In this document: positions 22,958 to 34,991 of the stretch, piece by piece | How the letters are laid out: every line of letters begins with the position of its first letter | Numbering within the stretch: position 1 is the first letter of the stretch | NCBI RefSeq assembly: GCF_001039355.2 | Contig: NW_019775114.1 | Location: 156,225-220,224 of the forward strand | Source of the DNA: Lingula anatina | Lineage: Eukaryota > Brachiopoda > Lingulata > Lingulida > Lingulidae | DNA length: 64,000 nucleotides | Direction: 5' to 3' | The notes under the pieces: model-generated | The model's input: only the letters and a program-made list of their open reading frames with translations | What the model was told of the DNA's origin: nothing | Databases searched by the model: none | Program-made: the position numbers and the translations under genes

Positions 22958-23424
22958 AGACTAATATGGCCGACCCCACTTCAAGAGCGATGCTGCTGAT
23001 TCCTGATGCATGGTCTCCCCGCCTCCACAAGTACCATTAAATGGATTTTATCATTAGCTAAGACTTTATATTAATATATCAAATTTTTGTTCATTTTATG
23101 ATCTAATGGTTGATAATGGATAAAGTAATGGGGCAATGGAGTCACTTCCTACGTAATGGATCGCGGTTCGCGAGCTGCCAATTACATAATATTACGTTGG
23201 ATTACGCAAAGCTTAAAGCTTAACTCTGTAGATCATAAAAGGTGGGGATTACTTCCCGCCATAGAAAACTTATCGTAAAACCGAACGGTGAAGCTCGGTA
23301 AGTTTAAATCTTGGCTTGGAGGTTTAATTGCTAGGCCCCTGCAGCGATGGCGCGTGTGGAGGCGGGAGACCATCATGGAATTAGTGGCAACACTTTTGAA
23401 GTGTGGTCAGCCATATTTAGTTGG
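22958..23424. mobile_element. foldback element with arms of about 68 bp
   Basis: ACTAATATGGCCGACCCCAC at the left pairs with the reverse complement of the right arm ending near 23422, reading ACTAAATATGGCTGACCACA in that direction. Pairing continues through ACTTCAA, GATTCC/AATTCC and GGTCTCCCCGCCTCCAC/GGTCTCCCGCCTCCAC. The interior is relatively GC-rich. The 71-residue plus-strand frame inside it is probably not a gene. Confidence 0.65.
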
Positions 23425-23860
23425 CGGATCAGTTTGTACTCGGACCATCTATTCTGAATGGCCCCTAAGGGAAAAGACGACTATGTACATAAGTCAACTA
23501 TAACACCAGTTAGACTGTGTGGTCGGTCTGGTATATCTCTTCAGTTGTGAACACACCTTTGCTTGCCTATCAACTTCAGATATAAGGTGGAGGGGATATT
23601 GATTGCAACAAATCTTGGTTGGTGCACAGCATGTGGCCCAGATATAAACAATGGTCATTGATGGTCATTGATTGCTCGAGTACCTGCTGGGAACAGGGAT
23701 GTTAGCATAATGCAAGCAACACTTTATTTGCCATGTATAAGCTACATTCACACAAGATTACTTTAGACTGAGTCCGAACAGTCCAAATTGTGGCACGAGA
23801 TGACAGAATACTATCTGTTTGAGATCTGCTGGTTTGCAGAAGCTAGTTGGGTATATACCC

Positions 23861-24270
23861 TGTCCAGAATAGTCATGTTTAAAGGTGGCTTACTAGTACA
23901 AGTACCAGTATACAGCCCTGTCCAGAATAGTCATGTTTAAAGGTGGCTGACTAGTACTAGTACCAGTATACAGCCCTGTCCAGAATAGTCATGTTTGAAG
24001 GTGGCTTACTAGTACAAGTACCAGTATACAGCCCTGTCCAGAATAGTCATGTTTAAAGGTGGCTTACTAGTACTAGTACCAGTATACAGCCTGTCCAGAA
24101 TAGTCATGTTTGAAGGTGGCTGACTAGTACTAGTACCAGTATACAGCCCTGTCCAGAACAGTCATGTTTAAAGGTGGCTTACTAGTACTAGTACCAGTAT
24201 ACAGCCTGTCCAGAATAGTCATGTTTAAAGGTGGCTGACTAGTACTAGTACTAGTACCAGTATAGAGCCT
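23861..24270. repeat. minisatellite, seven units of about 57 bp
   Basis: The unit contains GTCCAGAATAGTCATGTTTA, AGGTGGCTTACTAGTACAAG and TACCAGTATACAGCC. Seven copies differ by GCTTACT/GCTGACT and by an ACTAGT triplet-like expansion in the last copy. No coding content. Confidence 0.9.
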
Positions 24271-26037
24271 GTGTGTGTATACAAGGTTACCTGTGATAAC
24301 AGTATCATGGTAATCCCTTACCCTTCCTGTCCTTTATCTCTGTGTATCTTGTTATAAACCCCACAGTACACTGACGGTATCTGTGTTATGTGTCCAGTAC
24401 ACTACTATATGTAAGCTGAAACCTGTAGTGCCTTAAAGTAGTGTTTTAACCTTTCTCCTAGATATCCTGTCTGTGGGACCACTACATTAGAGAACATATG
24501 TTCCTGTGTATACACACATGCACATGTGCACATACATACACACATGCACACACACACATACACCCACACATACACATATGTTGTAGACTCCAACTCCAGT
24601 CTTAAGGTGGTGGCAGTTTTTTTTTTTTTAACACTAGCAGAAACCTATAGGCAGTGTATGATGTGACATAAGGCTTAGTGCTTATTCTCATTGCTGTTAT
24701 AGCTTCCAGTTTCACATGGCTGTATTGAGAAAATATTGATTTTTCATATAAGATCATAATGTTTTAAGTCATTTCTTTAAAGCTAGACTGATAAAATGTA
24801 AATCATAATATGAGTGCCTATGTCACTAGTGTCAACCATTAGGAGATAAAGGTGATAAGATGAATAAACACAAACAAAAATAATATTTCTCTGAGACACC
24901 TGACTTGAAGTTCTCATAGGAATTTCACATTTTCCTTCTATACCAAAGAATTAAAACAGAAAATATACGGGATATGTTTACATTTTCTGTTGAAGGGGAA
25001 AGAAAATTTTGGCAGCTGTTTTTAAGTACTTGCCTGACTTTCATTTATTGAATTCTTGTATTTTGTCAACTTTCCTCATGAAAATCAGCTACTAGTAATT
25101 CAAAGTTTGGTTTATGTTATTTCTGCACAAAGACATCTCCTCCTTTTATCTTTGGCTATGAGAAATTATGAATGTCAGTTTTTATCACAGTTGAAGTGGA
25201 CATCAGACCCACAACACCAAGTTTTCTCCTTGTTGAATTTAAGGTGAAACTACATTGATTATTCCAAACATCCACCGTATTTCCTTATTACTAGACATCT
25301 TTACCACCTTTCCACAGGAGCTGGAGGGAAGTTGATGGGTCCCCAGAGAAATTTCCTTGTGTATTGATCTGCCTTGAAATTGATGAAATGTTTATAATCT
25401 TCAAATCTTCAGTACTGGTGCCAGTCTTCTGCAAGATGGTTTGGTTATTTATTTATTTTTTCATTTATTTATATATAGAGTCTCCTCTGTAAATATTGCC
25501 TCAGAAAGGGAAATTTTGTTTTACTCATTTTCTTTCTGTTATGACTTAACACCAGTATTAGCAAAGTAACGAACAGAAGCTAAACATTGTTTGTGCCATC
25601 ATCAATCACTTAAAGTATTACATGAAAATGAGAAGAAACAGCTATCGCTCTTTAATCTCTCTTACCGAACCAAGAACTAATTAGTTTTCTGACTCACATT
25701 AGTTGTTTTACACACACACACTTATTCAGCTTGTGCTGGAATAGGATAAAAAACTGCCAGGAAAGTGAGTCACACACACACGTCTCATGTGTTGGCTAAA
25801 TGGTTGATATATTCTGAGTAATAAATAGCTGTTCATATATGTATAGAGCCAGGAAAGTGCAGAGATATATACTGTATGACTATGAATCTTAAGAGACCTG
25901 CATTTCTGTTTGTTGTGAACATATATCTTTTCTTCTATACCTTCCTTTAGGAAATTTTAAACTAATAATTAATCTCTGTGCGGTCCAGTTGTATGAAAAT
26001 GTTTTTATTGCTCTGAGACCTTATATAATTCTGATAT

Positions 26038-26080
<43 letters not shown>

Positions 26081-26246
26081 TTCACATTACATAAATTTGT
26101 ATACTTCAGTCCTTAGAATTAGTTGTTTGGTATTTACACAGTATTCACCAAAATGCCATAATGTTTCAGTTTGATAACTATTTAATAGTTCTAAGACACA
26201 ATTAATTAACACTCTTAGCAACTTTTTGTACTTAGTTCTCTTGTAG
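24271..26246. other. noncoding, microsatellites only
   Basis: The region holds CA/TG-rich runs near 24505-24580 and a TTTA array at about 26037-26083. An open frame after TTTCCACAG at 25318 (SWREVDGSPEKFPCVLICLE) has a usable acceptor but no convincing partner exon. Confidence 0.4.
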
Positions 26247-27081
26247 GTTTTGAAATCCCAGAAATAAGTATGATGAGTGACTTGCCTGCTGACTCAGCCT
26301 CTGGGAAAAGAGAGGTCAGAGGTCACGTGGGGAGTGAGTCAGGTAGAAAATATAGCTAGAAATGATACCCTTTGTCTGCTTTACTCATGGAAAAAAGATA
26401 TCTAGGAAAACTTCAGTTAGCCACACAACATGCCTGTAGGATATTTAACATGGAGCACAGCTGAGAGGAACGTAATCTGTCTATGAGGAGAGCAGTCTGT
26501 GTCTGTGCTGAGATATATGCTGATTACCCTAAGCTTTCATCTACTGAGGCAACTGTGATTTGTGTTGAAATGGTTTATTCTTGATTCTGGGACCAGATTT
26601 TATTCTTTGTTCCATGATTGGAGTTAATGTCCACACTATTTGGCCAATATCTGACCACTGGGCAGTGGAGACTGTTAAAGACTTCAGATGGTCAGTTGTC
26701 TCTGCCAGAACTCTTGTAGCCTTCAATGGACATGGCTAAAATACTGGACATATCTTGACTTTTGCTAAAAATCCAATTCTGATTTTTTAATGAACGGGAA
26801 GCTGTTAAATATCCATGACTAGAACAGAATGTGGTTAATTATTACCTAGGAGTGGATAGAGCCACCTTTCACTGTTCTTTGTCTCAGCTCTGGGAAGACG
26901 AAGCATATCTTTACAATACTATGTGTGCGTTACCTGTAACATTCTCTATTCCTGACTGGCATTGTTTCCGCGGACTGTTTGGAGGACTGTTTGCCTTCTA
27001 CACTGTGTATACTGCCAGTGGGAGTACGCTTAGTGTCTATAACCTGGTCATGATGTAAGACATCCCCCCTCCCCCCCTCAC

Positions 27082-27115
<34 letters not shown>

Positions 27116-29007
27116 NACTGCCTGCTAAAGGTGGGTATTACACCTGGGAGACACTTACACCTGGGGAACTTGAGTAAAAAGAAGGTCCATCGCCAGATAT
27201 TGGAAATATTCTCCTTTGACTTCGCGCAAACCATGTGTGGTCCATATTAAGTGATAATTTGTCTGTTTTATAAAAAGAAATCAATCTCTAGTTACATAGG
27301 CCAGTCATTGTGTCATGATTACTAGTAGACTTGAAGACAATAATCGTATATTTCTGTTGACAGATGACAAGCCTAAAAATGGAGAAATAGCTGGGGCCAA
27401 AGTGTGGAATTTAAAAAGCAGGAAGGCGTACGGGATCTCCCTGTCATTGTATGACCAGAACCCTGTCAGCGGGAAAATGTCAGGTATATCTTGAAGTCTT
27501 CTCTCCATCTCTCACCCTCTTTCTCTCTCTTCTCCCTCTCAGCATTTTGATCCTTGGTAAGCTTTTAAAACCTTTAATAGATCACTGAAAACAAAAAGTA
27601 AATTGAGGTACGTTCACATATTGTTCCAGGAGACCCAATAGCAGATGCCTTTGCTCTGTGTGCCCGCAGAAACAACGCCATCCTGATTGTTGCTGATGGC
27701 GTCAACTGGGGAGAGAAATCTCGTATGGCGGCACGTGCTGCCATCTATGGTGCCATGAAGTTCCTTAACCAGAAATTGTTTGCTGAGAAGCGGACACTGG
27801 AAACAACTCAGGTTGATGATTGTTTATATGGCTGTAATAAAAGGCTTTTAATATTTCAGCATATGGTGTTACACTATAAATGATACTGATTGCTTCAATG
27901 GTATTTCACTTTAAATTTTTAGAGACGCATTTTTCAAGTATTATAAGATGGTAGTAAATTGTAATATGATTTAAATAAAACTAATATATTTTACATTTGT
28001 CACACTATTTGTCACAATTAAGTCCCACCATAGCAAATTTTGTTTATTTGTTTATTTATATTCCTTGTTTTCTCCAGGATGCTATAAAATTACTTCGCCA
28101 GTCACTGGACATTGCCCATGAGACCATAATGCTGAAGGAAGGTGGTTTGACTACATTGTGTGTGGCTCTGGTCTGTCCACTTCAGGACACCAACCAGTAC
28201 ACGATCTGTGTTGTCAATGTTGGAGATAGCTTTGCCTTTATTATGAGCAAACGCTGGGGGTTACGGGAAATCACTGTCGGATCTCACGACATCCAATCAG
28301 AGCGTGATCTCAGAGACGCGGGCGGGGCATTGGGTCCCGTAGATGGGAAGAACCCAGAGCTTAACAACCTGACCTGCTCCATGACCTTTGTTGACCCTGG
28401 AGATGTGGTGTTCCTGACAACAGACGGAATCTCAGACAACTTTGACCCGGTTGTGACTAAAATAGCTCAGGCAGCAATTTCTCCCACTGTAGCGAGCCCC
28501 TCAGAGAAAAATGACTCAAATATTGCTGAAACGGGAAACAAAGAGATTTGTAACTCAAAACCTGCTGTAGATCCAACAAAACCAGAAATGTATCCCCACG
28601 AGAGGCATCACTATTCTGTGAAGGAAATGGAGAGGACAATTCACGAGTACGAACTGCTCACGGAGGCACCATGCTCTGCACAGGAATTGTGTGGAGCAAT
28701 CGTACAGCACGTGTGCGTGCTCACAGACCCCAAACGTAAGGTGCTGGAGGATCCCACGTTATTCATCAAAAGGAAAATGAAAGCAAAAGACAAGAAGAAA
28801 AGAGATGCAGAAATTGTTGCCAAAATGGCGCGGGCTCCAGGCAAGCTGGACCATGCCAGTATAGTGGCGTATGAAGTGGGTGTGTACAGGGGGGAGGACG
28901 AGGAAAACACGGACTATGGGGGTGTGGCAACCAGTCAGGGAAGCAATAGGGGGGACACACTGGAAGAACCCCCTCCAAGTCCGAGACTTTACGAATCTAC
29001 AGTGTAA
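26247..29007 (+). CDS. CG9801-like PP2C domain protein (3' exons)
   Basis: Exons 26247-26342, 27364-27483, 27630-27811 and 28078-29007 join in phase to about 441 residues; the start lies upstream and was not found. DPIADAFALCARRNNAILI, ADGVNWGEKSRMAARA and TTDGISDNFDPV identify the PP2C-like family of Drosophila CG9801. Ordinary PP2C phosphatases hold two Mn/Mg ions through DGHGG, DGxxD and DN motifs. Here these become DGVNW, DGISD and DH, so activity is uncertain and a regulatory role is possible. The last residues ESTV form a class I PDZ-binding motif. A proline-rich stretch (EEPPPSPRL) precedes it. The gene converges on HAT1. Confidence 0.85.
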
Positions 29008-29363
29008 ATCATCTTAGTACTTTGAAATTTATGTTATGTGTATATGTGTATAATTCTTTTTATATACTGAAGCTGTCACTTCGTGTAACTTAACGTATTT
29101 AATCTAATAGTGGAAGATATGATATTTTCTTGTTGTAATCGGTAGACCAGTTTCTTGCCCGGTAACTGTTAGTCTTGTCAGTCAAAGTGTCACCAAGGAG
29201 ACCCCAATGGCCGCAGCAACTACACACTGAATTTCAACTAAAATTGATTTATTCTATTTTTCCAAGTTCCATTAGTTTGTGTATGAAATCTTGACATAAT
29301 TATTTTGGATTTGCATCTAAAAGTTGGTCTTATTATTAAGTGAACTAAAATGCCCGAAGACAC

Positions 29364-29669
29364 AAAGTACTAGAAGTGAAGTGTCTGAAACCTGTGGGTA
29401 AATGCTGCAACTTTGACTTATTGTATGCATTCAGTGAAATGGTCTGAAAAGATCTCAAGAGATAGAAAGTCTCATCTCTGGCCAATTTCCAAACACATTT
29501 TGTCGTTTACCATTTNAAAAGTACTAGATGTGAAGTGTCTGAAACCTGTGGGTAAATGCTGCAACTTTGACTTATTGTATGCATTCAGTGAGATGGTCTG
29601 AAAAGATTTCAAAAGATAGAAAGTCTTATCTCTGGCCAATTTCCAAACACATTTTGTCGTTTACCATTT
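29364..29669. repeat. local 152-bp duplication around a single N
   Basis: The sequence from AAAGTACTAGA to GTTTACCATTT occurs just before and just after the N at 29516. Copy B has it once (34340-34491). This is the pattern of two overlapping contig ends that were not merged. Confidence 0.85.
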
Positions 29670-31710
29670 GTTTGTGGAGAATAGCACTAGATGTGGAGTC
29701 TTTCCTCAGATAAAATGAACACTTTGACAAGCAAGTTACAGCCCCCAACCTCAACCTCTGCCACAGTAGCCATATTGTCATCCCTGTTTTATCTTTGATA
29801 AATCAGCATTTTATATCATGTAGAATATTTTTATTTAATTTCACAATTTTTTATCATGTATTAAAGAGATCTGGGATCCTGCTGAATTATTTTTACTATT
29901 ATTATTTGACACTTGTCTAACTTGCTGCTGATACCTCCAAGGTCAGGATTATGCTAGGGTGGGGCCATACCACATTATATAGGGGCCAGAGTTGAGGTCC
30001 ATGTATTACTTGTGATACACTGGGTTAACTAGTACTGATACTGCAGAGAGCCCTACAACCTCAGTGTGTGTGTGCACAAACCTAGGAATACTAGTCATGT
30101 TAGTAATTAACAACAGGCAAACAATATTATATCCAAGTTTTTTTTTTTTTTGTCTTAAGTGGAAACAGCATCATTTCTTTTCTTCAGATAAACTGTAATA
30201 TTGAAGGTACTGTCAAAGACAGTGTATATGTCAGTGCATTCAACTAGAAAAGCGAGGTGACGTTCGGATATTTTATGGGTAAAATGGTGCCACTAGCAAT
30301 CTCCACTTTAATATTTTTATGTGCGATCTATTATACAGAGCATCAGGAGTCGTTCCTGTATTTTGAACCTTTTGTTATCTTTAAAATGTTGTCTTCTCTT
30401 CATGCCACTTAAAAACTAGCTGCAGCTGACACAGGCAGCAGTAGCAGGCGTCTTCAGAGAAGGGGGAACACTGGAGTGGTTCTCTCTATAGTGTATCAGA
30501 GTTAACATACTGTTATAATGTTGCTGGTGACATGCTCTCTACAGATTGTGCAAATAGTGCGCTGTGAACATGCTTTTCATGACAAGTACACATCTCATAG
30601 CTGGTGTACCAGTGAAATAAAAATGTCTGTAGAATTGACCTTGTATTGAGCCCAAAGGATTGTTAATTTATAGTCAAATGTATTAATTTTTGTTTTCATT
30701 GTTGTCTGCTTCCTTTAGTTATATTAATTTAACTAATAAGCTGATTTCTTTATTGTTTTCTTTTGTAATTTTTTTATGCTTTTATAGTGACAATAAATCA
30801 CTATAGAAAATTGAATGTAGAGTGATTTTAACATTTGCTGGAAATAACAGATGACCCTCCCGCCACTAAACTTTTCAAATTTGCAAATTAAATTTATCAA
30901 GTGTAGGAAGGGACATATATTGACAAAAAAAAAACCTTGAAGTGAGGGGACTGCATTTTCTACATTTTCCATGTACTAGGGCATAGAGAGACTGTGCCCT
31001 CCCCTTTTATTAACAACTGCTACAATTTAGATTGTAAAACTGTGATGTATTAAACTTCCTGCAGTGGGACTCTTGTGAAACCAACATGGGCATCAAAATG
31101 CTGGAAATTCTGAACTTTGAGAAAATAGCAAATGCAGCCAGAAATGAAGACCAACGGCTGAGAAGCACAATGCATGTACAAAAGCTACCATTATTTGACT
31201 GCTGCTAGTATGTTGTTCTCGAATAAATAATTTATTCATTTCAACCATCATATGGTACCATTTTGAACTTTTATCATTACTTCAAAGTAGTGCATTGTAC
31301 TGCAGAAATAGAATTCAAATGATCTCTATCAAATCGCTATCTCTGATACAGCTGAAGTATTCACGCATAACACAGACTTTTGCATGTTATTTTCAGAAAA
31401 TTTTCTAAAATTTAACACTATAACATATCAAACAACAGTTTCTGGAAGGTAATAAAAGTCTGCATGTCTCCAAAAAGACAGAAATCGAACCCTTGGAATC
31501 ACCTCAACGGTGTGTTCTACATGGTCAGGAGACTTAAGGTCTCTGTTGCTGGAGCACCTCCTTGTGACCATTGACACAGTCACCTAGAAAAGAATCCCAG
31601 TAATTTCAGTTAGATGTTTTTAATGATTCCCTGGTTAAAAACCTGATGGAAACCTAGCCTTGCTGCCACAAAATTTGTCAGAAATTCCAAAATAGTTTCT
31701 GTGGATATAA

Positions 31711-31890
31711 TGTTATTCATGCCATGTGGCAAATCTGTCCAATATACTCCTCTATCCAGTGTCAATGTGATGTTATTCATGCCACGTGGCAAGTCTGTCC
31801 AATATACTCCTATATCCAGTGTCAATGTGATGTTATTCATGCCATGTGGCAAGTCTGTCCAATATACTCCTATATCCCTCTACTTGCTGT
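31711..31890 (-). repeat. 60-bp tandem repeat over the HAT1 stop codon
   Basis: GTTATTCATGCCA and then GTGGCAAGTCTGTCCAATAT recur with an exact 60-bp period, three times here and twice in copy B (36534-36655). On the minus strand each unit encodes GVYWTDLP or SILDRLATWHE-TAA depending on frame. Extra units lie beyond the stop, in the 3' UTR. Confidence 0.9.
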
Positions 31891-32440
31891 TCATACTGTT
31901 CTTGTAAAATCTTGAATTTCTGTTCTCCTGTGATAGCATTCATTGCCGCAGTGTATTCTCCCTCTTCCAACACTCGCTGTAGTTTTTCTAAATCGCGTCC
32001 ATTTTTCTGAAAATACAGAAAACATCTCAACTTTAATTCAGGGCGAGATAAAATGAAAGTAAAACTTGCCAATTGCGTCATAAACCAACCTTTACCTGTA
32101 CAAATACCTGTACTTTTACCTGTACAAATCCTTTTACCTTTACCTGTACAAATCCCTGTACCTTTACCTGTACAAATACCTGTACTTTTACCTGTACAAA
32201 TCCCTGTACCTTTACCTGTACAAATACCTGTACCTTTACCTGTACAAATACCTGTACCTTTACCTGTACAAATCCTTTACCTTCACCTGTCCAAGTACAC
32301 AGGATAGCAGCAGACACACTCACCTCAAAAGGTTTGTTTAACCTCCTCTTGATGTCAAGTCTGTAGCCTCTTACTTCCTCCGCATTTTTTGGGTCAACAG
32401 CTTTTAATCGTAGTATCTCATAAACTCGCCTTGCTTGCCT
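31833..32440 (-). pseudogene. HAT1: HAT1 last two exons, extra copy (A)
   Basis: Exons 32324-32440 (RQARRVYEILRLKAVDPKN onward) and 31833-32006 (KNGRDLEKLQRVLEEGEY to LDRLATWHE and a stop) repeat the HAT1 C-terminus with the same splice sites and, as far as read, the same protein. No upstream HAT1 exons precede them; the copy ends at 32963. They are either a truncated duplicate or the second allele placed in tandem. The reading frame is intact. Confidence 0.8.
32085..32290 (-). repeat. array of donor-like CAGGTAA units in HAT1 intron
   Basis: On the plus strand TTTACCTGTACAAATACCTG-type units repeat. In the HAT1 sense this gives at least eight ACAGGTAAA strings, each a good match to a 5' splice site. 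Copy B has a shorter version at 36853-36935. The array lies in the intron between the last two coding exons. Confidence 0.85.
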
Positions 32441-32569
32441 CTGAAAGCCCACATAAGTTACAAAATATAAGTTAATGTGCCAAATGATTTGGTCGTGCAA
32501 ATCTCAGGTAACAGGAGAGACGCTCAGAAGTACTAACTAGAGTGGTGAGACTCACCAAAACAGTTAGGC

Positions 32570-32781
32570 TGTATTCCCAGAGCTTTTAGATCGATCTATC
32601 CCCGCGGGGAGTCTCACTAGATTACTGTCAGATAATCCGGCTTAAATGTCCGTCCCGCCTACTACAAGCTGTAAGGGGGTAATTAACTTTCGTGTCCGCT
32701 CGGCTGACAGCTATTTAGCGTGAACCCCCATGGAGTTAGGTCGATCTTAAGTAGATCGATCTAATCTCTGGAAATGGGGTC
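32570..32781. mobile_element. 212-bp MITE, polymorphic between copies
   Basis: The ends are imperfect inverted repeats: CCCAGAGCTTTTAGATCGAT at the left and ATCGATCTAATCTCTGGAAA at the right. TTAGGC flanks both sides at 32564-32569 and 32782-32787, an apparent target duplication. Copy B reads straight through at the matching place (near 37212) with no insert. There is no coding capacity. Confidence 0.85.
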
Positions 32782-33038
32782 TTAGGCAAGTTATTGCCAA
32801 GCACAAGTTTTTGAATGAACGTCAAGTCTCTTCAATAATAATGCTTACTCTTAGTCAGAGAAGAATTTCATCAGCTGTGTTAAGTAATAAGAATGATGTG
32901 ATTTTTTCTTCAGACAACAGCTAATAGTGAGATAGGTTTTACCTCCAATATTTCGATGTCTATCTGGACATCTTCTTCAGGGAACGAGGCTATCCAGGTG
33001 AATAGCTTCTACTCAGGAGGTGAACTCCTCCCCCCCNT

Positions 33039-34953
33039 CCTTGTTTCCTCCAGGATGCTATAAAATTACTTCGCCAGTCACTGGACATTGCCCATGAGAC
33101 CATAATGCTGAAGGAAGGTGGTTTGACTACATTGTGTGTGGCTCTGGTCTGCCCCCTCCAGGACACCAACCAGTACACGATCTGTGTTGTCAATGTTGGA
33201 GATAGCTTTGCCTTTATTATGAGCAAACGCTGGGGGTTACGGGAAATCACGGTCGGATCTCACGACATCCAATCAGAACGTGATCTCAGAGACGCGGGCG
33301 GGGCGTTGGGTCCTGTGGATGGAAAGAACCCAGAGCTTAACAACCTGACCTGTTCCATGACCTTTGTTGACCCTGGAGATGTGGTGTTCCTGACAACAGA
33401 TGGAATCTCAGACAACTTTGACCCGGTTGTGACTAAAATAGCTCAGGCAGCAATTTCCCCTACTGTAGCGAGCCCCTCAGAGAAAAATGACTCAAATATT
33501 GCTGAAACTGGAAACAAAGAGATTTGTAACTCAAAACCTGCTGTAGATCCAACAAAACCAGAAATGTATCCCCACGAGAGGCATCACTATTCTGTGAAGG
33601 AAATGGAGAGGACGATTCACGAGTACGAACTGCTCACGGAGGCACCATGCTCTGCACAGGAATTGTGTGGAGCAATCGTACAGCACGTGTGCGTGCTCAC
33701 AGACCCCAAACGTAAGGTGCTGGAGGATCCCACGTTATTCATCAAAAGGAAAATGAAAGCAAAAGACAAGAAGAAAAGAGACGCAGAAATTGTTGCCAAA
33801 ATGGCGCGGGCTCCAGGCAAGCTGGACCATGCCAGTATAGTGGCGTATGAAGTGGGTGTGTACCGGGGGGAGGACGAGGAAAACACAGACTATGGGGGCG
33901 TGGCAACCAGTCAGGGAAGCAATAGGGGGGACACACTGGAAGAACCCCCTCCAAGTCCGAGACTTTACGAATCTACAGTGTAAATCATCTTAGTACTTTG
34001 AAATTTATGTTATGTGTATATGTGTATAATTCTTTTTATATACTGAAGCTGTCACTTCGTGTAACTTAACGTATTTAATCTAATAGTGGAAGATATGATA
34101 TTTTCTTGTTGTAATCGGTAGACCAGTTTCTTGCCCGGTAACTGTTAGTCTTGTCAGTCAAAGTGTCACCAAGGAGACCCCAATGGCCGCAGCAACTACA
34201 CACTGAATTTCAACTAAAATTGATTTATTCTATTTTTCCAAGTTCCATTAGTTTGTGTATGAAATCTTGACATAATTATTTTGGATTTGCATCTAAAAGT
34301 TGGTCTTATTATTAAGTGAACTAAAATGCCCGAAGACACAAAGTACTAGAAGTGAAGTGTCTGAAACCTGTGGGTAAATGCTGCAACTTTGACTTATTGT
34401 ATGCATTCAGTGAAATGGTCTGAAAAGATCTCAAGAGATAGAAAGTCTCATCTCTGGCCAATTTCCAAACACATTTTGTCGTTTACCATTTGTTTGTGGA
34501 GAATAGCACTAGATGTGGAGTCTTTCCTCAGATAGAGTGAACACTTTGACAAGCAAGCCCCCAACCTCAACCTCGGCCACAGTAGCCATGTTGTCATCCC
34601 TGTTTTAGCTTTGATAAATCAGCATTTTATATCATGTAGAATATTTTTCTTTAAATTCACAATTTTTTATCATGTATTAAAGAGATCTGGGATCCTGCTG
34701 AATTATTTTTACTATTATTATTTGACACTTGTCTAACTTGCTGCTGATACCTCCAAGGTCAGGATTATGCTAGGGCGGGGCCATACCACATTATATAGGG
34801 GCCAGAGTTGAGGTCCATGTATTACTTGTGATACTCTGGGTTAACTAGTACTGATACTGCAGAGAGCCCTACAACCTCAGTGTGTGTGTGTGCACAAACC
34901 TAGTAATACTAGTCATGTTAGTAATTAACAACACAGGCAAACAATATTATGTC

Positions 34954-34991
<38 letters not shown>

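Larger units (their letters stand above)
28062..32963. repeat. tandem duplication, copy A
   Basis: This copy holds the last PP2C exon, both 3' UTRs and the last two HAT1 exons. It is nearly identical to 33039-37390 (offset 4976 over the PP2C exon). It carries extra DNA: a repeat of about 152 bp around N 29516, a third HAT1-end repeat, a longer donor-like array and a 212-bp MITE. The final 73 bases before the N at 33037 have no match in copy B. Confidence 0.95.

Noticed and set aside
23288-23503. 71-residue plus-strand frame
   Set aside because: It overlaps the right arm of the foldback element and its interior.
25319-25440. Open frame SWREVDGSPEKFPCVLICLE after a good acceptor, considered as a PP2C exon
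   Set aside because: Its possible donors do not lead in phase to 26247, and the frame runs into low-complexity Phe/Tyr code.
26831-27058. 75-residue frame just upstream of the PP2C exons
   Set aside because: Its donor phase would create a stop with the next exon; the exon at 26247-26342 fits instead.
32053-32500. Repeat-rich frames of 82-140 residues (PVQIPVPL, FVQVKVQV)
   Set aside because: They translate the donor-like intron array of HAT1; the real exon is 32324-32440.
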